Origin: Pseudomonas panipatensis
Lineage (GTDB): Bacteria > Pseudomonadota > Gammaproteobacteria > Pseudomonadales > Pseudomonadaceae
DNA length: 64,000 bases
NCBI RefSeq assembly: GCF_900099785.1
Contig: NZ_FNDS01000009.1
Span: forward strand, 62,001 to 126,000
Reading direction: 5' to 3'
Part shown: positions 10,340-25,254 of the stretch, one piece after another
Layout of the letters: each line of letters starts with the position of its first letter
Position numbering within the stretch: position 1 is the stretch's first letter
Translations under genes and position numbers: made by a program
Notes under the pieces: generated by a model
The model's input: the letters and a program-made list of their open reading frames with translations, nothing else
Told to the model about the DNA's origin: nothing
Databases searched by the model: none

Positions 10340-11182
10340 GTGTCCCTTGGCACTTTGTATGTGGTGGCGACTCCGATCGGCAACCTTGACGATATCAGCG
10401 TCAGGGCGCAGCGCACGCTGCGTGAGGTGGCACTGATCGCCGCCGAGGACACCCGGCACTCGCTGCGCCTGCTGCAGCATTTCGGCATCGAGACACCTCT
10501 GGCGGCCTGCCATGAGCACAATGAGCGTGAGCAGGGAGGGCGATTCCTTGCTCGCTTGCAGGCTGGCGAGGACGTCGCGCTGATTTCCGATGCCGGCACA
10601 CCGTTGATTTCCGATCCGGGCTACCACCTTGTGCGACAGGCGCGTGCCGCTGGGGTTCGAGTGGTGCCGGTTCCCGGTGCGTGCGCGCTGATCGCCGGGC
10701 TGTCGGCGGCGGGGCTGCCTTCCGATCGTTTCGTTTTCGAGGGTTTTCTGCCGGCCAAGGTCGCCGGGCGTCGGGCGCGTCTCGAAGCATTGGGCGAGGA
10801 GCCGCGGACGCTGATTTTCTACGAGGCGCCGCATCGTTTGCTGGAATGTATCGAGGACATGGCGCTGGTCTTCGGCGAGGGGCGGCAGGCGGTTCTTGCC
10901 CGGGAACTGACCAAGACGTTCGAGACAATCAAGGGGCTGCCTCTGGGGGAGCTGCGCGACTGGGTGGCGGCTGACGCCAATCAGCAGCGGGGCGAGTGCG
11001 TGCTGCTGCTGGCCGGCTGGCAAGCGCCCGAGGGGGAGGCCGTCAGCGCTGAGGCGCTGCGGGTGCTCGATCTTCTGCTCGCCGAGCTGCCGGTGAAACG
11101 CGCGGCGGCCCTGGCGGCGGAAATCACTGGTGTGCGCAAGAACCTGCTCTATCAGGTCGCTTTGGAGCGTAAGGCGGAGTGA
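10340..11182 (+). CDS. rsmI: 16S rRNA 2'-O-ribose C1402 methyltransferase
   Basis: A 280-residue SAM-dependent tetrapyrrole-methylase-fold enzyme that methylates the ribose of C1402 in the decoding centre. I chose the GTG at 10340 because the family starts [18 protein letters not shown] and a GAGG ribosome site lies just upstream; the longer ATG start at 10265 would add an unrelated N-terminus. Motifs include [26 protein letters not shown] and YEAPHRLLE. Divergent from lpoA, as in E. coli. Confidence 0.95.
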   Translation: MSLGTLYVVATPIGNLDDISVRAQRTLREVALIAAEDTRHSLRLLQHFGIETPLAACHEHNEREQGGRFLARLQAGEDVALISDAGTPLISDPGYHLVRQARAAGVRVVPVPGACALIAGLSAAGLPSDRFVFEGFLPAKVAGRRARLEALGEEPRTLIFYEAPHRLLECIEDMALVFGEGRQAVLARELTKTFETIKGLPLGELRDWVAADANQQRGECVLLLAGWQAPEGEAVSAEALRVLDLLLAELPVKRAAALAAEITGVRKNLLYQVALERKAE

Positions 11183-11200
11183 TGCCGGGAACCCTTGTGC

Positions 11201-11229
11201 TTGCAGCTTGCAGGCGCTGTCGTTAACCT
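11201..11229 (+). promoter_or_regulatory. Promoter of rnpB
   Basis: TTGCAG (11201-11206), 17-bp spacer, TAACCT (11224-11229). A start about 10 bp further on would fall exactly at the first base of the mature RNase P RNA. Confidence 0.6.
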
Positions 11230-11238
11230 TGGCGGCGG

Positions 11239-11588
11239 AGAGTCGATTGGACAGTCGCTGTCGTGTGGTTTTCCACGCGGTGGAGGAAAGTCCGGGCTCC
11301 ATAGGGCAGAGTGCCAGGTAACGCCTGGGAGGCGCGAGCCTACGGAAAGTGCCACAGAAAATAACCGCCTAAGCGCAACAGCGCCGGTAAGGGTGAAAAG
11401 GTGCGGTAAGAGCGCACCGCACGGCTGGCAACAGTGCGTGGCTAGGTAAACCCCACTCGGAGCAAGACCAAATAGGAATCCATTGGCGTGGCCCGCGCTG
11501 GATTCGGGTAGGTCGCTTGAGGCGTTCAGTGATGAACGTCCCAGAGGAATGGCTGTCCTCGACAGAACCCGGCTTATAGATCGACTCT
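11239..11588 (+). ncRNA. rnpB: RNase P RNA, bacterial type A
   Basis: About 350 nt with the conserved ribozyme core. The 5' strand AGAGTCGATTGGACAGTCGC pairs at its start with the 3' end ATCGACTCT. Universal pieces are GAGGAAAGTCCGGGCTCC near the 5' side, ACAGAAAATAACCGCC in the middle, and AGAGGAATGGCTGTC toward the 3' end. It matures tRNA 5' ends with the RnpA protein. The place between rsmI and mraZ is the normal one in Pseudomonas. Confidence 0.96.
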
Positions 11589-11670
11589 CCCCGTTTTCCC
11601 CACTTCTTCCCACGATGACCATTTGTCGCGCGACGGAAGAAGGGCAGAACTTAATAAATTGCTTTAAGTA

Positions 11671-11704
11671 GAAAGCCCAGTGTTTTGAAAACACTGGGCT
11701 TTTG
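11671..11704 (+). terminator. Terminator downstream of rnpB
   Basis: AGCCCAGTGTTTT and its perfect complement form a long stem ending in TTTT, about 85 bp after the rnpB 3' end and before the mra promoter. The rest of the 309-bp stretch to mraZ holds the mra promoter and MraZ repeats and no gene. Confidence 0.85.
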
Positions 11705-11793
11705 CCGTTCTAAGGGGCGTCAAAAACGCTCCGCACCCCTTCAAAGTTGCGCTAAATCTCGGTCCCGTAAGGATTTTTCCCTCTGGCCTCGCC

Positions 11794-11823
11794 TTGACGG
11801 TGGGGAGCGCGCATTTCTATAGT
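11794..11823 (+). promoter_or_regulatory. Main promoter of the dcw cluster (Pmra)
   Basis: TTGACG (11794-11799), an 18-bp spacer and TATAGT (11818-11823), the best sigma-70 match in the window. The transcript would start about 70 bp before mraZ, inside or next to the MraZ repeats. Confidence 0.72.
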
Positions 11824-11830
11824 GTACGCA

Positions 11831-11860
11831 AGTGGTACAAAGTGGGTAAAAGTGGGATCA
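11831..11860 (+). promoter_or_regulatory. MraZ operator: three 10-bp direct repeats
   Basis: AGTGGTACAA, AGTGGGTAAA and AGTGGGATCA follow each other with exact 10-bp period, each carrying the GTGG core known for MraZ boxes. They lie just downstream of the mra -10, so a bound MraZ ring would block initiation. A weaker fourth copy (AGTGTACGCA) may sit at 11821-11830. Confidence 0.8.
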
Positions 11861-11897
11861 ATTGGCATGGAAAGCCAGCCACAGGGGAAGCGCTGAC

Positions 11898-12353
11898 GTG
11901 TTTCGCGGAGCTAACGCCATCAGTCTCGACGCCAAAGGGCGCCTCGCGATGCCGAGTCGGTATCGTGACGAGCTCATGACGCGCTGCGATGGCCAGCTCA
12001 TTGTCACCATCGATGCTGTCGACCCCTGTCTTACCGTTTATCCCTTGCCCGAGTGGGAAATCATCGAAGCCAAGCTGCGCGAGCTGCCTTCGCTGCGTGA
12101 AGAAACGCGGCGCCTGCAGCGTTTGCTGATCGGCAACGCGGTTGATCTGGAGCTGGATGGCAGTGGACGTTTCCTGATCCCGCCGCGCCTTCGCGAGTAC
12201 GCCAGGCTGGACAAGCGGGCGATGCTCGTCGGCCAGCTGAATAAGTTCCAGTTGTGGGATGAAGATGCATGGAATGCGGTTGCCGAGGCTGACCTCGCAG
12301 CCATCAAACAACCCGGCGGTCTGCCGGATGAATTACGCGACCTGATCCTGTGA
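11898..12353 (+). CDS. mraZ: Transcriptional regulator MraZ
   Basis: A 151-residue protein made of two AbrB-like swapped-hairpin modules, each with the DxxGR signature ([16 protein letters not shown] and [15 protein letters not shown]). MraZ forms a ring and represses its own dcw operon. The start is the GTG at 11898: the family begins [14 protein letters not shown], and this choice gives the standard length, while the ATG at 11862 lies beside the operator repeats. Its stop overlaps the rsmH start. Confidence 0.96.
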   Translation: MFRGANAISLDAKGRLAMPSRYRDELMTRCDGQLIVTIDAVDPCLTVYPLPEWEIIEAKLRELPSLREETRRLQRLLIGNAVDLELDGSGRFLIPPRLREYARLDKRAMLVGQLNKFQLWDEDAWNAVAEADLAAIKQPGGLPDELRDLIL

Positions 12354-13299
12354 GCCTGCCTGTGAATGCCACCTACCAACACATCACCGTATTGCTCGAG
12401 GAGGCCGTCGAAGCGCTGGCCCCCAAAGCGGGTGGCTGCTATGTGGATGGTACCTTCGGCAGGGGAGGGCACAGCCGGGCCTTGCTCGGCAGGCTGGACC
12501 CGGGCGGGCGGCTGCTCGGGTTCGACAAGGATCCCCAGGCGATAGCCACGGGACAAGCACTGGCGGCCGAAGACGGCCGCTTCGTCGTTGTACAACGGTC
12601 CTTTGCCGAACTCGGCGACGAGTTGGTCGCTCGCGGTCTGCAAGGCAAGGTGGACGGTGTCCTGCTGGACCTCGGCGTCTCCTCGCCGCAACTGGACGAT
12701 CCGCAGCGCGGTTTCAGCTTCCTCAATGACGGTCCGCTGGACATGCGCATGGACCCGAGCCGTGGCGTCAGTGCCGCCGAGTGGATCGCCAGCGCCAGCG
12801 AAGACGAGATCGCCCGTGTCTTCAAGGATTACGGCGAAGAGCGTTTCGCCAAGCGCATGGCCCGGGCCATCGTGCAGCGCCGCGCGGAGAAGCCGTTCGA
12901 GCGCACCGCCGATCTCGCTGCGGTGATCACCGAGGCCAATCCGGCCTGGGAAAAAGGCAAGAACCCGGCGACCCGCGCCTTCCAAGGGTTGCGCATCCAC
13001 GTCAACAACGAACTGGGCGACCTTGAGGCTGGCCTTGACGCTGCCCTGGAAGGTTTGGCCGTTGGCGGTCGACTGGTGGTGATCAGCTTCCATTCCCTGG
13101 AAGACCGCATCGTCAAACAATTCATGCGCAAGCACGCCAAGGGCGAAGCGGACAACCTGCCGCGTGACCTGCCGATCCGTGCCAAGGTCTTCGAGCCGCG
13201 TCTGAAACTCATGGGCAAGCCGCAGTACGCCTCCGAGACCGAACTCAAGGCCAACCCGCGCTCGCGCAGCGCGGTCATGCGCGTGGCGGAGAAGCTGCG

Positions 13300-13303
<4 letters not shown>
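12350..13303 (+). CDS. rsmH: 16S rRNA N4-methylcytidine C1402 methyltransferase
   Basis: A 317-residue SAM-dependent methyltransferase (formerly MraW) that adds the base methyl to C1402, the same nucleotide that RsmI modifies on the ribose. Motif I is [14 protein letters not shown], and other conserved parts are [25 protein letters not shown] and [14 protein letters not shown]. The GTG at 12350 overlaps the mraZ stop; a GTG at 12362 is a reasonable alternative. Confidence 0.95.
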
Positions 13304-15334
<2,031 letters not shown>

Positions 15335-15335
<1 letters not shown>

Positions 15336-16798
15336 TGCCGATGAGCCTGAGTCAACTTCTGCCGCGGGCCGAGCAAGGCGTGCTGATCCGCGAGCTGACC
15401 CTGGATAGCCGCGCAGTCAAGGCGGGCGATCTGTTCCTGGCGATTCCCGGCGCTCGACACGACGGTCGCGCGCACATCGCCGATGCGCTGGCGCGTGGCG
15501 CCGCCGCCGTGGCCTATGAAGCCGAAGGCGCCGGCGCCATGCCGGTCACCGAGGTGCCGCTGGTGCCGATCAAGGGGCTGGCCGGACAGTTGTCGGCGAT
15601 CGCCGGACGCTTCTATGGCGAGCCGAGCCGTGGCATCGATCTGATTGGCGTGACCGGCACCAATGGCAAGACCAGCGTCAGCCAACTGGTGGCCCAGGCC
15701 CTGGATCTGCTCGGCCAGCGTTGCGGCATCGTCGGCACCCTCGGCAGCGGCTTCCATGGCGCACTCGAGAGTGGCCGTCATACCACCCCGGATGCACTGG
15801 CACTGCAAGGCACCCTGGCCCATCTGAAACAGTCCGGCGCCCGCGCGGTGGCCATGGAAGTGTCTTCCCATGGCCTGGAGCAGGGGCGGGTGGCGGCGCT
15901 GGAGTTCGACGTGGCGGTGTTCACCAACCTGTCGCGCGACCACCTCGACTACCACGGCACCATGGAAGCCTATGGCGCGGCCAAGGCCAAACTGTTCGCC
16001 TGGCCGGGGCTGTCCTGCCGGGTCATCAACCTGGACGACGCGTTCGGCCGCCAGTTGGCTGCCGACGCACAGGATTCGCGGCTGTTGAGCTACAGCCTGG
16101 AAGACCCGAGCGCCTACCTCTTCTGCCGTGAGGCGCGTTTCAGCGACGCTGGTGTCGAGGCGCAACTGGTCACCCCGCACGGCGAGGGACTGCTGCGTAG
16201 CTCGCTGCTCGGCCGTTTCAACCTGAGCAACCTGCTGGCGGTGGTCGGCGCGTTGCTCGGCCTGGACTACCCGCTGGGCGAAATTCTCCGCGTGTTGCCG
16301 CAACTGCAAGGGCCGGTCGGCCGCGTGCAGCGCCTGGGTGGCGGCGCCAAACCGCTGGTGGTGGTGGATTACGCGCATACCCCGGATGCCCTGGAGAAGG
16401 TGCTGCTGGCACTGCGCCCGCACGTGCACGGCCAACTGCTCTGCCTGTTCGGCTGCGGCGGCGATCGGGACAGTGGCAAGCGTCCGCTGATGGCCCAGGT
16501 TGCCGAGCGTTTCGCCGACCGCGTGCTGGTCACCGATGACAACCCGCGCAGCGAAGACAGTGCGCGAATCATCGACGACATTCGTGCCGGTTTCGCCAAG
16601 CCCGAGGCCGTGAGCTTCGTTTCCGGACGTGGCGAAGCCATCGCCCGTCTGATCGCCTCTGCCGCGGCCGCCGATGTGGTGCTGCTGGCCGGTAAGGGAC
16701 ACGAGGATTATCAGGAGATCGCCGGCGTTCGCCATCCGTTCTCCGATCTGCAGGAAGCCGCCAAGGCGCTGGCTGCCTGGGGGGAAAAACATGCTTAA
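15335..16798 (+). CDS. murE: UDP-MurNAc-L-Ala-D-Glu:meso-diaminopimelate ligase
   Basis: A 487-residue cytoplasmic ligase that adds the third stem-peptide residue. The ATP loop is GVTGTNGKTSVSQL. The DNPR motif (VTDDNPRSED) is the marker for meso-diaminopimelate rather than lysine. AGGAGG stands 8 bp before the ATG at 15335, which overlaps the ftsI stop by one base. Confidence 0.97.
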
Positions 16799-18155
16799 GC
16801 CGTTGCTGCTCAGTGAAGTCGCCGCACCGCTGAATGGCCGTGTGCTGGGCAAGGACGTTGCCTTCGCCGCGGTCAGTACCGATAGCCGCGCCATCGAGCC
16901 GGGACAACTGTTCGTCGCCCTCAGCGGGCCGCGTTTCGATGGGCATGACTATCTGGCCGACGTGGCCGCCAAGGGCGCCGTTGCGGCGCTGGTGCAGCGC
17001 GAAGTGGTCGGTGCGCCGCTGCCGCAGCTGCTGGTCAGCGACACGCGCATTGCCCTGGGCCAACTGGGTGCGCTGAACCGCGATGCCTTCGCTGGCAAGG
17101 TCGCGGCCGTGACCGGCTCCAGCGGCAAGACCACGGTCAAGGAGATGCTCGCGAGCATTCTGCGCACTCAGGGCGAAGTCCTGGCGACCCGTGGCAACCT
17201 GAACAACGACCTGGGCGCTCCGCTGACCCTGCTGCAGATCGGCGCGCAACACCAGAGCGCGGTCATCGAGCTGGGGGCCTCGCGAGTCGGTGAGATCGCC
17301 TACACCGTGGGGCTGACGCGTCCGCAGGTGGCGATCATCACCAATGCCGGCACCGCCCACGTCGGCGAGTTCGGTGGCCAGGACAAGATCGTCGAAGCCA
17401 AGGGCGAAATCCTCGAAGGGCTGGACCAGGACGGTGTCGCGGTACTCAACCTCGACGACCGCGCCTTCGCCACCTGGAAAGCCCGTGCCGGCGAACGCCG
17501 GGTGCTCAGCTTCGGCCTGAAGCAGCCCGGCGCCGATTTCCACGCCCGCGACCTGCAACGCGACCCGCGCGGCTGCGTCGGTTTCAGCCTGGCGGGCGTT
17601 GCCGGTGAGGCGCGCATCCAGCTCAACCTGCTGGGCGAGCACAACGTGGCCAATGCGTTGGCCGCCACCGCCGCCGCATATGCCCTGGGCGTGCCGCTGG
17701 TCGGTATCGTCGAAGGTCTGCAGAAACTGCAACCGGTCAAAGGCCGCGCCGTAGCCCAACTGGCGACGAACGGCATGCGTGTGATCGATGACAGCTACAA
17801 CGCCAACCCGGCGTCAATCTGCGCGGCGGTTGATATACTCGCCGGCTTTTCCGGCCGGACCGTCCTGGTCCTCGGGGACATGGGGGAGCTGGGCGCCTGG
17901 GCCGAGGCCGCGCACCGTGAGGTGGGCGCCTACGCCGCTGGCAAGGTCAGCGCGCTCTACGCCGTCGGCCCGCTGATGCTCAACGCGGTTCAGGCGTTCG
18001 GCGCCGCGGGTCGGCATTTCGCCGACCAGGCCAGCCTGATCGATGCCCTGGCCGGCGAACAACCGACTACCACCATTCTGATCAAGGGTTCCCGCAGCGC
18101 GGCGATGGACAAGGTCGTCGCGGCGCTGTGCGCGTCCCCCGAGGAGAAACATTAA
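16791..18155 (+). CDS. murF: UDP-MurNAc-tripeptide:D-Ala-D-Ala ligase
   Basis: A 454-residue Mur ligase that adds D-Ala-D-Ala to complete the pentapeptide precursor. I start at the ATG at 16791 ([16 protein letters not shown]), which overlaps murE by 8 bp; the open frame upstream lies inside murE. Mur motifs: [14 protein letters not shown] for [15 protein letters not shown], and [10 protein letters not shown] in the C-terminal domain. Confidence 0.96.
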   Translation: MLKPLLLSEVAAPLNGRVLGKDVAFAAVSTDSRAIEPGQLFVALSGPRFDGHDYLADVAAKGAVAALVQREVVGAPLPQLLVSDTRIALGQLGALNRDAFAGKVAAVTGSSGKTTVKEMLASILRTQGEVLATRGNLNNDLGAPLTLLQIGAQHQSAVIELGASRVGEIAYTVGLTRPQVAIITNAGTAHVGEFGGQDKIVEAKGEILEGLDQDGVAVLNLDDRAFATWKARAGERRVLSFGLKQPGADFHARDLQRDPRGCVGFSLAGVAGEARIQLNLLGEHNVANALAATAAAYALGVPLVGIVEGLQKLQPVKGRAVAQLATNGMRVIDDSYNANPASICAAVDILAGFSGRTVLVLGDMGELGAWAEAAHREVGAYAAGKVSALYAVGPLMLNAVQAFGAAGRHFADQASLIDALAGEQPTTTILIKGSRSAAMDKVVAALCASPEEKH

Positions 18156-19237
18156 TGCTGCTGCTGCTCGCCGAGTACCTGCAACAGTTCTATAAGGGCT
18201 TCGGCGTCTTCCAGTACCTGACCCTGCGCGGCATTCTCAGCGTGCTGACCGCGCTCGCCCTGTCGCTGTGGCTGGGGCCGTGGATGATTCGTACCCTGCA
18301 GATTCGCCAGATCGGCCAGGCCGTGCGCAACGACGGTCCGCAATCGCACCTGTCGAAGAAGGGCACCCCGACCATGGGTGGCGCGCTGATCCTCACCGCC
18401 ATCGCCATCAGCACGCTGCTGTGGTCCGACTGGTCGAACCGTTACGTCTGGGTGGTGCTGGTGGTGACCCTGCTGTTCGGCGCCATCGGCTGGGTCGACG
18501 ACTACCGCAAGGTGATCGAGAAGAACTCCCGTGGCCTGCCGAGTCGCTGGAAGTATTTCTGGCAATCGGTGTTCGGCCTGGGCGCCGCGATCTTCCTTTA
18601 CATGACCGCCGAGACGCCGGTCGAGACCACCCTGATCGTGCCGCTGCTGAAGAACATCGAGATTCCCTTGGGAATCTTCTTCGTGGTGCTGACCTACTTC
18701 GTCATCGTCGGTTCGAGCAACGCGGTGAACCTGACCGACGGCCTCGATGGTCTGGCGATCATGCCGACGGTGATGGTCGGCGGCGCGCTGGGCATCTTCT
18801 GCTACCTGTCGGGTAACGTGAAGTTCGCCGAATACCTGCTGATCCCCAGCGTTCCGGGGGCCGGCGAACTGATCATCTTCTGCGCCGCCATCGTCGGCGC
18901 CGGGCTCGGTTTCCTCTGGTTCAACACCTACCCGGCACAGGTCTTCATGGGCGACGTCGGCGCCCTGGCGCTGGGCGCCGCCCTGGGCACCCTGGCGGTG
19001 ATCGTCCGCCAGGAGATCGTGCTGTTCATCATGGGTGGCGTGTTCGTCATGGAAACCCTGTCGGTGGTGATCCAGGTCGCCTCCTTCAAGCTGACCGGCA
19101 AACGGGTCTTCCGCATGGCGCCGATCCACCACCACTTCGAACTCAAAGGCTGGCCGGAGCCGCGCGTGATCGTGCGCTTCTGGATCATCACGGTGATTCT
19201 CGTGCTGATCGGCCTGGCCACGTTGAAACTGCGTTGA
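18155..19237 (+). CDS. mraY: Phospho-MurNAc-pentapeptide transferase
   Basis: A 360-residue integral membrane enzyme with about ten helices that moves phospho-MurNAc-pentapeptide to undecaprenyl phosphate, forming lipid I. Catalytic Asp motifs are visible: [17 protein letters not shown] and [11 protein letters not shown], with the HHHFE loop ([12 protein letters not shown]). The ATG at 18155 overlaps the murF stop by one base and gives the canonical 360 residues. Confidence 0.97.
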   Translation: MLLLLAEYLQQFYKGFGVFQYLTLRGILSVLTALALSLWLGPWMIRTLQIRQIGQAVRNDGPQSHLSKKGTPTMGGALILTAIAISTLLWSDWSNRYVWVVLVVTLLFGAIGWVDDYRKVIEKNSRGLPSRWKYFWQSVFGLGAAIFLYMTAETPVETTLIVPLLKNIEIPLGIFFVVLTYFVIVGSSNAVNLTDGLDGLAIMPTVMVGGALGIFCYLSGNVKFAEYLLIPSVPGAGELIIFCAAIVGAGLGFLWFNTYPAQVFMGDVGALALGAALGTLAVIVRQEIVLFIMGGVFVMETLSVVIQVASFKLTGKRVFRMAPIHHHFELKGWPEPRVIVRFWIITVILVLIGLATLKLR

Positions 19238-19250
19238 GGGCAGAGCGAGC

Positions 19251-20597
19251 ATGAGCCTGATCGCTTCCGATCACTTCCGCATCGTTGTCGGTCTCGGCAA
19301 GAGCGGCATGTCCCTGGTGCGCTTCCTGGCGCGCCAGGGCGTGCCTTTCGCCGTTGCCGACACCCGCGAGAACCCGCCGGAACTGGCCACCTTGCGTGCC
19401 CAGTACCCGCAGGTGGAAGTGCGTTGCGGTGCGCTCGATGCCGACTTCCTCAGCCGCGCCAGCGAACTCTACGTCAGCCCCGGCCTGTCGTTGCGCACTC
19501 CGGCGCTGGCCGAGGCCGCCGCGCGCGGCGTGCGCCTGTCCGGCGATGTCGACCTGTTCGCCCGCCACGCCAAGGCGCCGATCGTCGCCATCACCGGCTC
19601 CAACGCCAAGAGCACCGTCACCACCCTGGTTGGCGAGATGGCGGCGGCCGCTGGCAGGCGCGTTGCGGTCGGCGGCAACCTGGGCACCCCGGCGCTGGAC
19701 CTGCTGGCAGATGACGTCGAGCTGTATGTCCTCGAACTGTCGAGCTTCCAGTTGGAAACCTGCGAGCGCTTGAACGCTGCGGTCGCCACCTGCCTGAACG
19801 TCAGCGAAGACCACATGGATCGCTACGACGGCATGGCCGACTACCACCTGGCCAAGCACCGCATCTTCCGCGGCGCCCAGCAAGTGGTGGTGAACCGTGC
19901 CGATGCCCTGAGCCGCCCGCTGATCGCGGACTCCGTGCCCTGCTGGACCTTCGGCACCGACAAGCCTGACTTCAAGACCTTCGGCCTGCTCGACGAGGGC
20001 GGTGAGAAGTGGCTGGCCTTCCAGTTCGAGCCGCTGATGCCGGTCCGCGAGCTGAAAATCCGCGGCGCGCACAACCAGTCCAATGCGCTGGCGGCGCTGG
20101 CCCTGGGGCATGCCGCGGGCCTGCCGTTTGCGCCCATGCTGCAGACCCTGCGCGAATTCGCCGGTCTGGCGCACCGTTGCCAGTGGGTCGGTGAGCGCAA
20201 CGGCGTGAGCTATTACGACGACTCCAAGGCCACCAACGTCGGCGCCGCTCTGGCCGCCATCGAAGGCCTTGGCGCAGACATCGACGGCAAGCTGGTGCTG
20301 CTCGCCGGCGGTGATGGCAAGGGCGCCGATTTCAGTGCCCTGCGCGCGCCGGTGGCGAACTTCTGCCGCGCGGTAGTCTTGCTCGGCCGCGATGCCGAGC
20401 TGGTCGCTGCCGCCTTGGGCGATAGCGTGCCCCAGGTACGCGTCAAGACCCTGGACGAGGCCGTGGCCCGGGCCTCCGAACTGGCCCAGCCGGGCGACGC
20501 CGTCCTGCTCTCGCCGGCCTGCGCCAGCCTCGACATGTTCAAGAACTTCGAAGAACGCGGTCGCCTGTTCGCCAAGGCCGTGGAGGAGCTCGCCTGA
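19251..20597 (+). CDS. murD: UDP-MurNAc-L-Ala:D-glutamate ligase
   Basis: A 448-residue Mur ligase adding D-Glu as second stem residue. The N-terminal Rossmann part has GLGKSGMSLVRFL; the ATP loop is ITGSNAKSTVTTL, with Ala-Lys where many MurD have Gly-Lys; the C-terminal part has YDDSKATNVGA. It starts 13 bp after mraY and its stop overlaps the ftsW start by one base. Confidence 0.96.
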   Translation: MSLIASDHFRIVVGLGKSGMSLVRFLARQGVPFAVADTRENPPELATLRAQYPQVEVRCGALDADFLSRASELYVSPGLSLRTPALAEAAARGVRLSGDVDLFARHAKAPIVAITGSNAKSTVTTLVGEMAAAAGRRVAVGGNLGTPALDLLADDVELYVLELSSFQLETCERLNAAVATCLNVSEDHMDRYDGMADYHLAKHRIFRGAQQVVVNRADALSRPLIADSVPCWTFGTDKPDFKTFGLLDEGGEKWLAFQFEPLMPVRELKIRGAHNQSNALAALALGHAAGLPFAPMLQTLREFAGLAHRCQWVGERNGVSYYDDSKATNVGAALAAIEGLGADIDGKLVLLAGGDGKGADFSALRAPVANFCRAVVLLGRDAELVAAALGDSVPQVRVKTLDEAVARASELAQPGDAVLLSPACASLDMFKNFEERGRLFAKAVEELA

Positions 20598-21796
20598 TGT
20601 TCTCCTTCCTGCGCCCATACCCGTCCCCGCTGATCAGCCGCAACGGCATCGATCTGGACTTCCCCTTGCTCGCCGGTTGCCTGGCGCTGCTCGGCCTGGG
20701 TCTGGTGATGGTGACGTCGGCGTCTTCGGAAGTGGCGGCGGCGCAGTCGGGCAACCCGCTGTACTTCTCGGTTCGCCACCTGATCTACCTGGCCATCGGC
20801 TTCGTTGCCTGTGGCATGACCATGATGATCCCCATGGAAACGTGGCAGCGCCTGAGCTGGAAACTGCTTGGCGTGGCCTTCGTGATGCTGGTGCTGGTGA
20901 TCACCCCCGGCCTCGGTCGCGAGGTCAACGGTTCCATGCGCTGGATCGGTTTCGGCCTGTTCAACATCCAGCCTTCGGAAATTGCCAAGGTCTTCGTGGT
21001 GATCTTCATGGCCGGCTACCTGGTGCGGCGCCAGCACGAGGTGCGGGAGAGCTGGCTGGGCTTCTTCAAACCCTTCGCCGTGCTCCTGCCTTTCGCCGGC
21101 CTGCTGTTGCGCGAGCCGGACTTCGGCGCCACGGTGGTGATGATGGGCGCCGCCGCCGCCATGCTGTTCCTTGGCGGCGTCGGCCTGTTCCGCTTCGGCC
21201 TGATGGTGGCCCTGGCCGTCGGGGCTGTGGCCCTGCTGATCTGGACCCAACCGTACCGGATGGCGCGCCTGACCAACTTCAGCGATCCCTGGGCCGACCA
21301 GTTTGGCGCCGGCTACCAGTTGAGCCAGGCGCTGATCGCCTTCGGCCGCGGCGGCTGGCTCGGCATGGGACTGGGCAACAGCATCCAGAAGCAGTTCTAC
21401 CTACCGGAAGCGCACACCGACTTCGTGTTCGCCGTGCTCGCCGAAGAGCTGGGCATCATCGGTGCGCTGGCGACCGTTGGGCTGTTCGTCTTCGTCACCC
21501 TGCGCGCGCTGTACATCGGTATCTGGGCCGAGCAGGCCAAGCAGTATTTTTCCGCGTATGTGGCCTATGGCCTGGCCTTCCTCTGGATCGGCCAATTCCT
21601 GATCAACGTCGGGGTGAACATCGGCCTGCTGCCGACCAAGGGCCTGACCCTGCCATTCCTCAGCTACGGCGGTTCCTCGCTGGTGATCTGCTGTGGCTGC
21701 CTGGGCATGCTGCTGCGCATCGAATGGGAGCGTCGTACTGCCGTGGGCAGCGAAGAATTCGAATTCAGCGAAGAGGACTTTGCCGATGAAAGGTAA
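20597..21796 (+). CDS. ftsW: Septal peptidoglycan glycosyltransferase FtsW
   Basis: A 399-residue SEDS protein with about ten membrane helices that polymerises lipid II at the septum together with FtsI. Conserved stretches include NGSMRWIGFGLFNIQPSE, the catalytic-region LLLREPDFGATVV (the Asp in EPDFG), and LPFLSYGGSSL near the end. It overlaps murG by 11 bp. Confidence 0.96.
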   Translation: MFSFLRPYPSPLISRNGIDLDFPLLAGCLALLGLGLVMVTSASSEVAAAQSGNPLYFSVRHLIYLAIGFVACGMTMMIPMETWQRLSWKLLGVAFVMLVLVITPGLGREVNGSMRWIGFGLFNIQPSEIAKVFVVIFMAGYLVRRQHEVRESWLGFFKPFAVLLPFAGLLLREPDFGATVVMMGAAAAMLFLGGVGLFRFGLMVALAVGAVALLIWTQPYRMARLTNFSDPWADQFGAGYQLSQALIAFGRGGWLGMGLGNSIQKQFYLPEAHTDFVFAVLAEELGIIGALATVGLFVFVTLRALYIGIWAEQAKQYFSAYVAYGLAFLWIGQFLINVGVNIGLLPTKGLTLPFLSYGGSSLVICCGCLGMLLRIEWERRTAVGSEEFEFSEEDFADER

Positions 21797-22851
21797 TGTC
21801 CTGATCATGGCTGGCGGCACTGGCGGACATGTCTTCCCGGCGCTGGCCTGCGCCCGCGAGTTCCAGGCGCGCGGCTACAGCGTGCACTGGCTGGGCACGC
21901 CGCGCGGCATCGAAAACGACCTGGTGCCCAAGGCCGGTCTGCCGCTGCACCTGATCAACGTCAGCGGTTTGCGCGGCAAGGGCCTGAAGTCGCTGCTGCG
22001 TGCGCCTTTCGATCTGTTCAAGTCGCTGCTCCAGGCTCTGCGCGTGATGCGCGAGCTGAAGCCGGTCTGCGTGCTCGGCATGGGCGGCTATGTGACCGGC
22101 CCCGGCGGCCTGGCGGCGAAACTCTCCGGCGTGCCCGTGGTGATTCACGAGCAGAACGCCGTGGCCGGTACCGCCAACCGTGCCCTGGCGCCGCTGGCCA
22201 AGCGTATCTGCGAGGCCTTCCCGAATACCTTCCCGGCCAGCCGCAAGCGCCTGACCACCGGCAACCCGGTGCGCGCCGAGCTGTTCCTGGGAGAGGCAGT
22301 GCGCCAGCCGCTCGATGGGCGCAAGGTGAACCTGCTGGTGCTTGGCGGCAGCCTGGGCGCCGAGCCGTTGAACAAGCTGTTGCCCGAGGCGCTGGCGCTG
22401 GTCGACGCCAGCCTGCGTCCGGCGATTCGCCACCAGGCCGGTCGTCAGCATGACGAGGTTACCGCGGAGCGTTATCGCCAGGTGGCAGTCGAAGCCGAGG
22501 TCGCGCCTTTCATCAGCGACATGGCGGCTGCTTATGCCTGGGCCGACCTGGTGATCTGCCGCGCCGGAGCGCTGACCGTCAGCGAACTGACCGCGGCCGG
22601 CTTGCCGTCCTTCCTGGTGCCGCTGCCCCATGCGATCGACGACCACCAGACCCGCAATGCCGAATTCCTGGTACGGGAGGGCGCTGCCCGCCTGCTGCCG
22701 CAAAAGTCTACCGGCGCCGCCGAACTGGCCGCGCAGTTGTCCGAGGTACTGATGCATCCCCAAACCCTGAAGCAGATGGCCGCCGGCGCTCGCCGCCAGG
22801 CCATGCCCGAGGCTACCCGCGTGGTGGTCGACGCCTGCCTGGAGGTGGCCC

Positions 22852-22859
<8 letters not shown>
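21786..22859 (+). CDS. murG: UDP-GlcNAc:lipid I N-acetylglucosaminyltransferase
   Basis: A 357-residue GT-B glycosyltransferase that converts lipid I to lipid II on the inner face of the membrane. The ATG at 21786 precedes the expected [14 protein letters not shown] glycine loop; an earlier in-frame ATG is inside ftsW. Other landmarks are [25 protein letters not shown] and the UDP-GlcNAc site around [10 protein letters not shown]. Its stop overlaps the murC start. Confidence 0.96.
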
Positions 22860-25250
<2,391 letters not shown>

Positions 25251-25254
25251 GACC

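Noticed and set aside
10211..11302. N-terminal extension of lpoA
   Set aside because: Lies antisense to rsmI; the true start is set by a clear lipoprotein signal at 10210.
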